Shown: positions 1-7,516 of the stretch, piece after piece
Layout of the letters: each line of letters opens with the position of its first letter
Position numbering within the stretch: position 1 is the stretch's first letter
Assembly: GCA_047972995.1 (NCBI GenBank)
Contig: JBKEBD010000002.1
Location: forward strand, 124,001 to 188,000
Reading direction: 5' to 3'
Source: JBKEDC01 sp047972995
GTDB taxonomy: Bacteria; Bacteroidota; Bacteroidia; Bacteroidales; Prolixibacteraceae
Length of the DNA stretch: 64,000 nt
The notes under the pieces: generated by a model
Told to the model about the DNA's origin: nothing
The model's input: the letters and a program-made list of their open reading frames with translations, nothing else
The model's database searches: none
Made by a program: the position numbers and the translations under genes

Positions 1-1057
1 GCGATACCGTTTCATCGCCATCATGATAAACCACATTGTAGCTTGTGATGGCTGGCAACTCGCGCGCGAAAGAGCTCGACCAATTGCTTGAGCTGATGGT
101 GGCTGTTTCTACGCTCTCGCCTGTTTTCCATGCTTCATATGCAATTCCTTCTGGTGCTCCGGTTGGCAAGGTGATTTTTAGGCTTGCATCATTATCGGCA
201 AAGGCACCTGCACCAATCGTGTTTAAATTGGAGTTTTCCGCAATTTCAAACTCCACAACTCCTTTCGAAGCGAAAACATCTGCTGCAATTCCCGTGATTT
301 GCACGCCGTCGATTTCCACTGGCAGAATCAAACTGGCAGCATTGCCACTATAGGCTGTAATCTCCCCATCAGCAATAGTCACCATTTCGGCAGTAAGTTC
401 AACAGGCAACATGCTGCCTTCAATGATCGTTCTCACAAATGCTTTCGCATTATTAGTTTGGTTAATCTCTGTTTGAACCCCAGCACTTTCGTCGAGAGCT
501 CCTCCAACTTTGTCGTAAAGCTGCCAATCCGTGTCATTAACCATACCTTCAGGGGTTGTGGTGGGAAGTGTTGTTGCTTCCAAAGCTGTACAGCCACTAA
601 ATGCTCGGTCAATAGAGGTGATGTACTTTGGCAGTTTCACTGTTGTCAGAGAAGTGCAATTTCTAAATGTCAAATACGGAAGACTTGTTACACCATCGGG
701 AATTTCAACCGAAGTGAGCTCTGTGCTTTCAAAGGAGCGTTGACCAATAGAAGTTAAGGTAGAAGGTAATGTTACACCTCCTGTTAACGGGCAACTCCTA
801 AAAGCATAATCCCCAATCGTTGTTATTCCTTCTGAGATAACCACCGACGTGATCCCCTTGCTTCTAAAAACAGACGCATTGATTGTTGTGATGGCTGTTC
901 CATCAATTGTTGCAGGAATAACAATATCTGTTGCCGTCCCGATATAGGAGGCTATCTTGCTTCCGTCAAGCGTCACATCAGCTGCTGTCACTGTGTGCTG
1001 CTGCGCTTGTGCACTAAAGCCCAATGCGAGCAATAATATTAATATCAAATTCTTCAT
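1..1057 (-). CDS. BspA-like leucine-rich-repeat surface protein, 3' end beyond the window
   Basis: The reading frame is open from an ATG at 1057 to the window edge, so about 352 N-terminal residues are visible and the C-terminus is missing. A signal peptide (MKNLILILLLALGFSAQAQ) is followed by LRR_5/BspA-type repeats with phrases such as ITTIGDYAFRSC and LPSTLTSIGQRSF. The opening TAADVTLDG resembles the module starts of the giant LRR-lyase at 7517-15217, so the two proteins are related in architecture. BspA-like repeats are known as adhesion or binding modules on secreted surface proteins. A T9SS sorting domain may lie in the missing part; this cannot be seen. The gene starts 16 bp after the stop of the lipoprotein gene upstream and is probably cotranscribed with it. 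Family assignment is firm; function is inferred. Confidence 0.85.
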   Translation of the reverse strand, partial: MKNLILILLLALGFSAQAQQHTVTAADVTLDGSKIASYIGTATDIVIPATIDGTAITTINASVFRSKGITSVVISEGITTIGDYAFRSCPLTGGVTLPSTLTSIGQRSFESTELTSVEIPDGVTSLPYLTFRNCTSLTTVKLPKYITSIDRAFSGCTALEATTLPTTTPEGMVNDTDWQLYDKVGGALDESAGVQTEINQTNNAKAFVRTIIEGSMLPVELTAEMVTIADGEITAYSGNAASLILPVEIDGVQITGIAADVFASKGVVEFEIAENSNLNTIGAGAFADNDASLKITLPTGAPEGIAYEAWKTGESVETATISSSNWSSSFARELPAITSYNVVYHDGDETVS

Positions 1058-1073
1058 CTTATAGATATTTTAA

Positions 1074-1754
1074 TTAGTTAGCTTGATTTACAAAGTTCCT
1101 ACGAAGTTTACGACTTTGGCTATCGCTTGCACTCGATTCCGTGCTATAAGGCACTTCCTCACCTTCATAATACTTCATGCTGCCTTTATAATAGGCTTTA
1201 ATTGCCACATCCGTCTTGTAGGTCGGTTCTAAGTTGGTTTTGTACTCCGTCACATCGCCATAGCCCTGATAGCGCACTTCATATTCAGTTGATGAAGCAC
1301 TAATGATGCGCATGGTGCCCGAGGTGGGACGCACAACCAATCCATTCTTAATCTCGAAAACCTGCTCGCTGGTGTTAAACTTCAACTCTGTGCCAATGAG
1401 CAATTCGCTCGAGGTGCTGTAGTTGTTCGCCTTAACATCTGGATACACGCCAACAGTATATTCCCCAACAGCCAAATCTTTTGCTGTGGATGAGAACATC
1501 TCGAAATACACCGCTGCTTGCTCCGTGTCGCTCGTTTGAGCTGCTTTCGACAAAATGCTCAAATCAAGATTATAAACACCTGATTCAAATTCGCCATAGT
1601 CTTCCAGATAGGCTTGCGCCAAATCCATTTTAGTATCGGCTATTTGCACATAACCCACGTTGTTTTCTTCGGGAGTTCCATCGCCTCCTTTCGAGCAACT
1701 GAAAACTAAAAAGCTGCACAGAAAAAAAGAACTGATTTTAATAACTGTTCTCAT
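1074..1754 (-). CDS. hypothetical lipoprotein (226 aa)
   Basis: I do not recognise the family. The N-terminus MRTVIKISSFFLCSFLVFSC is a lipoprotein signal peptide ending in a lipobox cysteine at residue 20, so the product is probably anchored in the outer membrane. A Gly/Asp/Glu-rich linker follows, then a beta-rich body and a basic tail (SRKLRRNF). It is the first gene of a leftward pair with the LRR gene at 1-1057 (16-bp gap) and is divergent from the HTCS gene at 2319. The direct repeats at 1846-1885 lie about 90 bp upstream of its start. By position it could be a surface partner of the LRR protein, but nothing in the sequence proves that. Confidence 0.75.
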   Translation of the reverse strand: MRTVIKISSFFLCSFLVFSCSKGGDGTPEENNVGYVQIADTKMDLAQAYLEDYGEFESGVYNLDLSILSKAAQTSDTEQAAVYFEMFSSTAKDLAVGEYTVGVYPDVKANNYSTSSELLIGTELKFNTSEQVFEIKNGLVVRPTSGTMRIISASSTEYEVRYQGYGDVTEYKTNLEPTYKTDVAIKAYYKGSMKYYEGEEVPYSTESSASDSQSRKLRRNFVNQAN

Positions 1755-1816
1755 AAAATTTACATTTAAATTAGTTTACTATATTTTTTGAGGCTACCGC
1801 CTTAATAATTTCACTG

Positions 1817-1885
1817 CAATGTTAAAGATTCTTTAACCGTATCCGCATATCATTTTTTGCAAAAAACATATCGTTTTTTGCAAAA
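1817..1885 (-). promoter_or_regulatory. candidate HTCS operator (two 19-bp direct repeats) with -7-like box
   Basis: CATATCATTTTTTGCAAAA at 1846-1864 recurs as CATATCGTTTTTTGCAAAA at 1867-1885, an 18/19 match with a 21-bp period (two helical turns). That spacing suits tandem binding by an AraC-type regulator. On the minus strand, TAACATTG (plus-strand CAATGTTA, 1817-1824) is one base from the TAnnTTTG -7 box and lies 22 bp downstream of the nearer repeat. The arrangement would place the repeats over the -35 to -75 region of the lipoprotein/LRR operon. Regulation by the adjacent HTCS is an inference. Confidence 0.55.
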
Positions 1886-1909
1886 CGAGGGCTCGTGGGG
1901 GGCAATTAA

Positions 1910-1969
1910 TGACTGCCATCTTCGTTCAATCCAACTGTTTCTTCAAAAATGAGTGCCACTTTCGTTCAA
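1910..1969. repeat. imperfect 20-bp direct repeat, 40-bp spacing
   Basis: TGACTGCCATCTTCGTTCAA (1910-1929) and TGAGTGCCACTTTCGTTCAA (1950-1969) match at 17 of 20 positions. They lie in the divergent intergenic region (1755-2318) between the lipoprotein gene and the HTCS gene. A second regulatory site or the remains of a duplication are both possible. Confidence 0.5.
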
Positions 1970-2105
1970 CAGAATAAATTTCAATAAAGAAATCTTGCTA
2001 TTGAAGTCTGCATGCAATCGTATGAAAGTTTTTCATATCTTGCGAACCATTTCTTCCCGTAAAATCAATTGCCAATTAAGCTACCGACACTAAATTCAAC
2101 GTAAA

Positions 2106-2293
2106 GTGGACTTCTAAAAATTAGCTGTTAGGTCATTTCTATTTTATGGGGGATAGATTTTGGGCTAATTTCGCAAAGGCATAGCGAGCTACTTTTTAAG
2201 AAATTAGTGCAAAAGATGCGCCCAAAAAACAAAATGAACAACAGCCGCATTTAGCAGCTTCCCCAATTAAAAACTATTTTTTTAGAAGTTCCC
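2106..2293. mobile_element. MITE-like inverted-repeat element, family B (188 bp)
   Basis: The left end reads GTGGACTTCTAAAAATTAG. The reverse complement of the right end reads GGGAACTTCTAAAAAAATAG, giving imperfect terminal inverted repeats of about 20 bp. TAAA flanks both sides (2102-2105 and 2294-2297) as a possible 4-bp target duplication. There is no coding capacity. The element fills the region just upstream of the HTCS start codon and so probably sits in its promoter or leader. A second, end-only match is at 6337-6353. Confidence 0.6.
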
Positions 2294-2318
2294 TAAACAT
2301 TCGATAATCTAGCAATCC

Positions 2319-5300
2319 ATGAGCAAACGCATCCTACTCTACTTTCTAATCTTTTTCACCTGCCTGCCCAAAGCGGAATCAAGACCCCTTTTTTTTGAAA
2401 CAATCACCAACATTAGTTATGCTCCTAATTCATTCATTTTGGGCATTTCGAAGGACTCCATCGGCTACATGTGGTTTGGTTCCGAAGAAGGATTATATCG
2501 ATACAATGGTTTCAACTTTGAATTGTTTGAAAAATATCAAGGAAAAGATAAGTTGGAATCTTGTGGGCGAATTCGAAATGTCTTCACCGATAGAAACGGA
2601 CAGCTTTGGGCTCACACCTTCTTTGACGTTTACCTCAAACTAGACTACCGCACCGACCTATTTCATGAAGTAGAAAAATCGGAGATGCCCGAAGATGCCC
2701 TTACTTTCTTTTCTGCAAGTCGCAATCGGTTGTCGCCAAGCAAGACCATCAATGGAAGCAATTTCTACATCAATGGAAGCAAACTTCACGCAAGTTCTGT
2801 CGCCACCAAACAGGAAACGATATACACCGCCGAACCCAATCGCCAAGGGGGAATGACTGATGACTACATCACGTCCTTCTATATTGACGCGGAGGATATT
2901 TTATGGCTAGGCACTCGAGAAGGAACAATTTACAAAGCAAATCCATCAAAACAATCATTTCAATACAATGGCAACTATCGCCTCATCAACAACCAACCTC
3001 TAAACACCCCAGTTCGGACGATTTATAAATTTAATGCCGAATTTTGGATCTCCTCCAACCACAATGGTGTTGCCATATATCGAGATGGTGAATTGCAAAA
3101 AGACCACCCCTATAATCGGCTTATAAATCGACAAGAGCAAATTCGCTGCCTACTCGATGTCGATGGTTCGCTTTGGATGGGGGGAACAAAAAGACTTGAC
3201 ATTTATTCTCCTCAGAAAAATGAATTAAAAACCATCTTTCAACGCTCAGACTTTCCTGAAACTTGGGGAAAACGCTCATCGTCGCTCTATGCGCTCCAAA
3301 AGTATCAAGATAAAATCTTAGCTAGTGCCTACAACACTTTGCTAGTGCTAAATAAAGCTGGTCAAATCGTCAGCCATCTCGACTTTAAAGAATTTATTGG
3401 AGGACACAGCATCATTGATATCGGGCTTGACCAACAAGGAGTGATTTGGTTGTGCAGCGAAGGATATGGACTATTACGCGTGACGCTCAATAATAACTTT
3501 GAGCTAGCCACAACAGAACTCTTCACCGATGAGGAAATTCGAAGCAATATCAGCTACGACATCTTAGTGCTCAGCAATGGAAAACTGTTGATTGGGAACA
3601 GCAAAGGTTTGTTTTGCGTGGAAAATGAACAGGACGGCAAACTAAACTTACTGCAGCTAACCGACAAACCCACCTATGCTATCCAAGAAGACAACAAGGG
3701 AAGCATTTGGATTTCCCACAAAGAGGGAATCGCCAAGATTGAAAATACACTTTCCACTTTCTTCCTGCCCAAGTCAAGCGGCGAAACCTGGCAATTCTCC
3801 AAAAAGTCTAGTTTCTTCGATAAAGCTGAAAACCGTATGTATTTTGGTGCCAACAATGGATATATCTCTTTCGATGCCGATCAAATCAAAGCCAATTCAG
3901 CCCAACCCCATTTGCTCTTCAAGTCGCTATCGATTTCAGGAAAAGAAATCGAGCTAAATCAAGCCTACAATGGACACGTGATTCTTCAACAGAAGCTTGA
4001 ATATACCTCACGAGTAGTGCTGAACCATCGAAACAACAACTTCGCCATTCAGGTTGAACCGCTCTATTTTGAACACGACGGAAAAATGACCTACTTCTAC
4101 CGATTGGACGGGAATGGCATGGAAAATACCAATTGGGATAGTACCGATATGCCCAAAATCAGCTACAACCAGATAAAACCTGGCGAGTATATTTTCTGCA
4201 TCAAAGCCCAAACCGAAGACGGCATCTGGTCGAATGAATGCACTATGCCCATCATCATTAATCAAGCTTGGTACCTCCGCACCGGAATGATTCTTTTATA
4301 TTTTCTTCTTCTCTCGCTTTCAGGCTTCTTTGTGGCGCGAGAAATGCACGTTCGCCAAAAACTAAAAGCTGAAATCAAGTTGGAAAGACTACATGCTGAA
4401 AATGTACAGTTGCTCAACAAAGAACGGGTGGATTTCTTCACCAAGATCTCACACGAACTGCGCACGCCGCTCTCGCTGATCATCGACCCTCTGCGAAAAC
4501 TGAAGGCTAATGAACGTATTTATCGTGAACACTCCTATTATCTCAACCTGATTGATAACAACGTGGAAAGCCTAAACCAACTCGTAAATCAGATTCTCGA
4601 CTTCCGGAAGATCGAAGTCAGCAAGCCAATTCTTGCACTCAAGCAAGTCGAAATCATTCGCTTATTACACGATGAACTCGCTGCCTTCGAAATTGGTGCC
4701 GAAAGCCGACATATGAAGCTCATTTTCGAAACCAATTACCCTGAACTAAACGTATTGACCGATGAAGAACGATTAAAGTCTATTGTGCAGAATATTTTGT
4801 CGAATGCCACAAAATACACCCCAAATAATGGCGTGGTAAAAGTCATTCTACACTATGAAACAGGTGTCTTGCTGTTGGAAATAATCGACAATGGAGTGGG
4901 TATTACCAAAGAGAATCTAACGAAAATTTTTGAACCATTCAATAATGTTGGCACTAACCCATTCTATGGAAATTCGTCGGGAGTTGGGCTCGCACTAACA
5001 AAAAAACAATTAGAAATACTCGGCGGTAATATCCAAATAGACAGTACGCCAAATGTGGGAACATCGGTGAAGATTGATATCCCAATGGAACAAGTTAAAA
5101 GCGCTCCTATTCCCCTATTGGAATACGAAGAAACAAGCGAATCATCCGCTCCAAGCCTACTGATTGTGGAAGATAACGACGAAATCCGCCATTACCTCTA
5201 CAACGAGCTCAAAATGGAATATCAGGTGCATTGTCGAGCCAATGGAAAAGATGGGCTAAGCTGTGCCATCGACATCATTCCCGACATTATCATTTCCGAC

Positions 5301-5921
5301 ATCATGATGCCTGAGATGAATGGCGTTGAAATGACTGCTCAGCTAAAAGAAAATCAAGAAACAAGTCATATCCCTGTTGTGTTGCTCACTGCCAAAACAA
5401 CCGATGAAGCCCAAATAGAAGGACTTTCAGCAGGAGCATCAGCCTATCTCATTAAGCCTTTCAACATGGATGTACTGAAAATGCAACTAAAAAATATCCT
5501 CCTCAAACGACAAAAGTTCCATGAGCGAATCACCAACAAAGAAAAAAATATCCACGACACAATCGCTTCCAACGAAGTAGAAGATGCTGGAAATGTGTTT
5601 CTTCTTCGAATCATGAAACATGTGGAAGAAAACCTCAACAATGATAATTACCGACTGGAAGCGCTCGCTGAAGACTTTAACCTCAGCACCCGCCAATTCT
5701 CACGAAAAGTAAAGGCGATCACCAACATGACTCCAATAGCTTTTGTTACCAAAATTAAAATGGAGAAGGCAGTCGAAATGCTCCTTAAAGCCGATTCCAA
5801 CGTGACCGAAATTGCCTATCAACTCGGCTACACCGAAGCCTCAAACTTCTCCCGGGCATTTAGCAAGCACTATGGTGTTGCTCCGTCTAAATATAGCGAA
5901 GGGAGTAGAGATCAGGGGTAA
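2319..5921 (+). CDS. hybrid two-component system sensor/regulator (HTCS)
   Basis: This 1200-residue one-protein two-component system senses glycans in the periplasm and drives transcription in the cytoplasm. In order it has a signal sequence (1-22), beta-propeller (Reg_prop) repeats to about 560, a Y_Y_Y domain (about 585-655) and one transmembrane segment (about 658-680). A HisKA domain follows with phospho-acceptor H712 in ISHELRTPL, then an ATPase domain (NATKYTPNNG, DNGVG, SGVGLAL), a receiver with D994 in ISDIMMP, and a C-terminal AraC helix-turn-helix ending ASNFSRAFSKHYGVAPSKY. Length and order are typical of the family and no key residue is missing. It is divergent from the lipoprotein/LRR operon and convergent with the SusCD locus. 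HTCS genes usually regulate adjacent polysaccharide loci. The divergent operon is the best-supported target; the SusCD locus is possible. Confidence 0.95.
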   Translation: MSKRILLYFLIFFTCLPKAESRPLFFETITNISYAPNSFILGISKDSIGYMWFGSEEGLYRYNGFNFELFEKYQGKDKLESCGRIRNVFTDRNGQLWAHTFFDVYLKLDYRTDLFHEVEKSEMPEDALTFFSASRNRLSPSKTINGSNFYINGSKLHASSVATKQETIYTAEPNRQGGMTDDYITSFYIDAEDILWLGTREGTIYKANPSKQSFQYNGNYRLINNQPLNTPVRTIYKFNAEFWISSNHNGVAIYRDGELQKDHPYNRLINRQEQIRCLLDVDGSLWMGGTKRLDIYSPQKNELKTIFQRSDFPETWGKRSSSLYALQKYQDKILASAYNTLLVLNKAGQIVSHLDFKEFIGGHSIIDIGLDQQGVIWLCSEGYGLLRVTLNNNFELATTELFTDEEIRSNISYDILVLSNGKLLIGNSKGLFCVENEQDGKLNLLQLTDKPTYAIQEDNKGSIWISHKEGIAKIENTLSTFFLPKSSGETWQFSKKSSFFDKAENRMYFGANNGYISFDADQIKANSAQPHLLFKSLSISGKEIELNQAYNGHVILQQKLEYTSRVVLNHRNNNFAIQVEPLYFEHDGKMTYFYRLDGNGMENTNWDSTDMPKISYNQIKPGEYIFCIKAQTEDGIWSNECTMPIIINQAWYLRTGMILLYFLLLSLSGFFVAREMHVRQKLKAEIKLERLHAENVQLLNKERVDFFTKISHELRTPLSLIIDPLRKLKANERIYREHSYYLNLIDNNVESLNQLVNQILDFRKIEVSKPILALKQVEIIRLLHDELAAFEIGAESRHMKLIFETNYPELNVLTDEERLKSIVQNILSNATKYTPNNGVVKVILHYETGVLLLEIIDNGVGITKENLTKIFEPFNNVGTNPFYGNSSGVGLALTKKQLEILGGNIQIDSTPNVGTSVKIDIPMEQVKSAPIPLLEYEETSESSAPSLLIVEDNDEIRHYLYNELKMEYQVHCRANGKDGLSCAIDIIPDIIISDIMMPEMNGVEMTAQLKENQETSHIPVVLLTAKTTDEAQIEGLSAGASAYLIKPFNMDVLKMQLKNILLKRQKFHERITNKEKNIHDTIASNEVEDAGNVFLLRIMKHVEENLNNDNYRLEALAEDFNLSTRQFSRKVKAITNMTPIAFVTKIKMEKAVEMLLKADSNVTEIAYQLGYTEASNFSRAFSKHYGVAPSKYSEGSRDQG

Positions 5922-5965
5922 CCAAACTTGAGAACACAGAGCTCCTGCTCAGTGGCAATGCACTA

Positions 5966-6211
5966 ACCTGAGTTCTGGATAAGATTTCACCACAGGATTT
6001 ATTTCAAAAATAGCCGCACTTAAAAGCCTTTTGTTCTGTTTTTGAGCATAAATTCCGTATTTTCCACTCGAAACGAGGCTTTGCGAGTTCCACCAAACAA
6101 ATAAAAACAATTATACCTTGGTTCAATATCCCGATATTCCTTCGTGGAAAAGCCAAAATTTATGCTCAAAAACAGAACAACCTGAGGCAAAATCTTATCC
6201 AGAACTCAGGT
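5966..6211. mobile_element. family A MITE-like element, long form (246 bp)
   Basis: The termini are inverted repeats (left ACCTGAGTTCTGGATAAG; the right end is its reverse complement), flanked by CACTA (5961-5965) and TACTA (6212-6216), a near-duplicate 5-bp target. Inside are the shared core (GGATTTATTTCAAAAATAGC...CCTTTTGTTCTG) and a second nested inverted repeat, TTTTGAGCATAAATT / AATTTATGCTCAAAA, around a further 100 bp or so found only in this copy. There is no ORF. It lies between the convergent HTCS and PorV genes. The rest of the 5922-6344 gap holds the terminator at 6241-6286. Confidence 0.75.
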
Positions 6212-6240
6212 TACTAATGTGGAGCACATTTGCGCATCAA

Positions 6241-6286
6241 CAATAAAAAACCCGCAACGAAAATCTTCGCTGCGGGTTTTTTATTG
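6241..6286. terminator. bidirectional intrinsic terminator between HTCS and PorV genes
   Basis: CAATAAAAAACCCGCA (6241-6256) pairs perfectly with TGCGGGTTTTTTATTG (6271-6286), a 16-bp stem whose loop can pair further (CGAA/TTCG). The A-run and T-run on either side make it usable in both directions, ending the leftward PorV transcript and the rightward HTCS transcript. Confidence 0.85.
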
Positions 6287-6336
6287 TGCATTTTAGCTTA
6301 CTGCTTATAGCCTACAATACGGCTGTTCATGCTTAA

Positions 6337-6353
6337 GGGGACTTCTAAAATAG
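6337..6353. repeat. solo end of family B element at the PorV stop codon
   Basis: GGGGACTTCTAAAATAG closely matches the ends of the family B element at 2106-2293 (GTGGACTTCTAAAA / GGGAACTTCTAAAA). The TAG stop codon of the PorV gene (minus strand, 6345-6347) lies inside it. No partner end is visible, so it is a fragment or a chance match. Confidence 0.35.
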
Positions 6354-7442
6354 CGTTCCTAAATCAAAGCCCAAAGAGAAGCGAAGGGTATTCTCTAGTG
6401 GACTAGCATTAGTGAACGTGTAAAGATACGCTATATCGAAGCTAATGCCGCGGAATAAAGCTCCTGCACCAATGGTAAGATACTTACGTCCCCCCGTGGC
6501 ATCGCTTTCGTTGAAATATCCAGTTCGCAATGCTACTTGATTGGCGTACCAATATTCCAAGCCTATTGATGTTGTAATTTCTTGCATCTCTTCTTTCAAA
6601 GAAGCATCAGAGAACGAATGGAAGATACCACCAATAGCCGACTCATCATCTGAATTAGCTGGTACCATTAGTTTGTTAAAGTCTAAAGCAAAATTGAATC
6701 GACTTGTAGGATCCAATACCAGATCATAAGCTACTCCTAAACGCAAGTTAGCAGGCAAAAGATCTTTCGTATTACCATCATCATATGATATTGGTGAACC
6801 TATGTTTGAAAGTACAATACCACTTGAAAAAGCACTTCTATCTTTAGTTGAAGAACTGCGATACAAGAACGCGACATCGGCTGCAAAAGCATTCGCGGGT
6901 GAAGTTGTTTCATCATTAATGCTTGCACCTGCTACATTCGAACGAATATAACGTATGGTTACCGCTCCAGAAAAAGTTTCCGATAGTTTTCGACTATATG
7001 CAAAGTCAATGGCAAACTCATTCGGATTGCCTTCAGCTTGCAACACGTTAGCTTCATCTTTCACAGCAAATGAACCTAAAGCAAAGTAACGTAGCGAAGC
7101 ACTCAACGCTTGACGGTCGTCGAGTTTATAGAACCCCGAAACGTAAGACAGACTCATATCATCAACCATGCTTTTCATCCATGGAGAATAAGATGCACCA
7201 ATTCCTGCACTTTGATCAATGAATGCATACTTTGCCGCATTCCAGTGTTGAGCGTTCACGTCTGGGCTTGTTGCTACACCCACATCTCCCATACCAGCTG
7301 CACGCGAATCGGGTGTAATCGTTAGGAATGGCACTGCTGTTGAAATCGTGTTGTCATTACTCCCGGTCACCGTTTGAGCCTGACCAAAGATGGGTGCAGA
7401 CAGCATGAAGGCTGCAATAAAAAGTTTATTTATTTTATTCAT
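6345..7442 (-). CDS. porV: PorV-like type IX secretion outer-membrane protein
   Basis: PorV (LptO) is an outer-membrane beta-barrel that shuttles T9SS cargo to the PorU sortase. After a signal peptide (MNKINKLFIAAFMLSAPIFGQAQ) the product has the family signature FLTITPDSRAAGMGDVGVAT followed by NAQHWNAAKYAF. Alternating beta-strands then run to a C-terminal Phe (GFDLGTLF), as in outer-membrane barrels. About 365 residues is the usual PorV length. I place the start at the ATG at 7442, which begins the signal peptide; an upstream in-frame ATG at 7466 adds eight residues. It is the last gene of the SusCD locus, directly after a giant T9SS cargo and with no porU beside it. That suggests a paralogue devoted to this cargo. 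The intervening terminator (7483-7506) should lower its expression. The family is clear; the dedicated role is inferred. Confidence 0.88.
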   Translation of the reverse strand: MNKINKLFIAAFMLSAPIFGQAQTVTGSNDNTISTAVPFLTITPDSRAAGMGDVGVATSPDVNAQHWNAAKYAFIDQSAGIGASYSPWMKSMVDDMSLSYVSGFYKLDDRQALSASLRYFALGSFAVKDEANVLQAEGNPNEFAIDFAYSRKLSETFSGAVTIRYIRSNVAGASINDETTSPANAFAADVAFLYRSSSTKDRSAFSSGIVLSNIGSPISYDDGNTKDLLPANLRLGVAYDLVLDPTSRFNFALDFNKLMVPANSDDESAIGGIFHSFSDASLKEEMQEITTSIGLEYWYANQVALRTGYFNESDATGGRKYLTIGAGALFRGISFDIAYLYTFTNASPLENTLRFSLGFDLGTLF

Positions 7443-7482
7443 GTTGTGTATTTTATTAAAATTCAAATGAACTTTTAAAAGA

Positions 7483-7506
7483 GGAGTATCCTTGCAAGGA
7501 CACTCC
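7483..7506 (-). terminator. intrinsic terminator/attenuator between LRR-lyase and PorV genes
   Basis: On the minus strand GGAGTGTCCTT pairs with AAGGATACTCC (11 bp with one G-U pair) across a GC turn, followed by CTCTTTTAAAAG. It lies 10 bp after the giant gene's stop codon and 40 bp before the PorV ATG. It would terminate most transcription, with read-through giving low PorV expression. Confidence 0.7.
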
Positions 7507-7516
7507 CCTATTAAGT

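Noticed and set aside
299..757. Plus-strand ORFs opposite the LRR gene
   Set aside because: They are antisense to a clear BspA-like reading frame, have no signal or domain, and are shadows of repetitive coding DNA.
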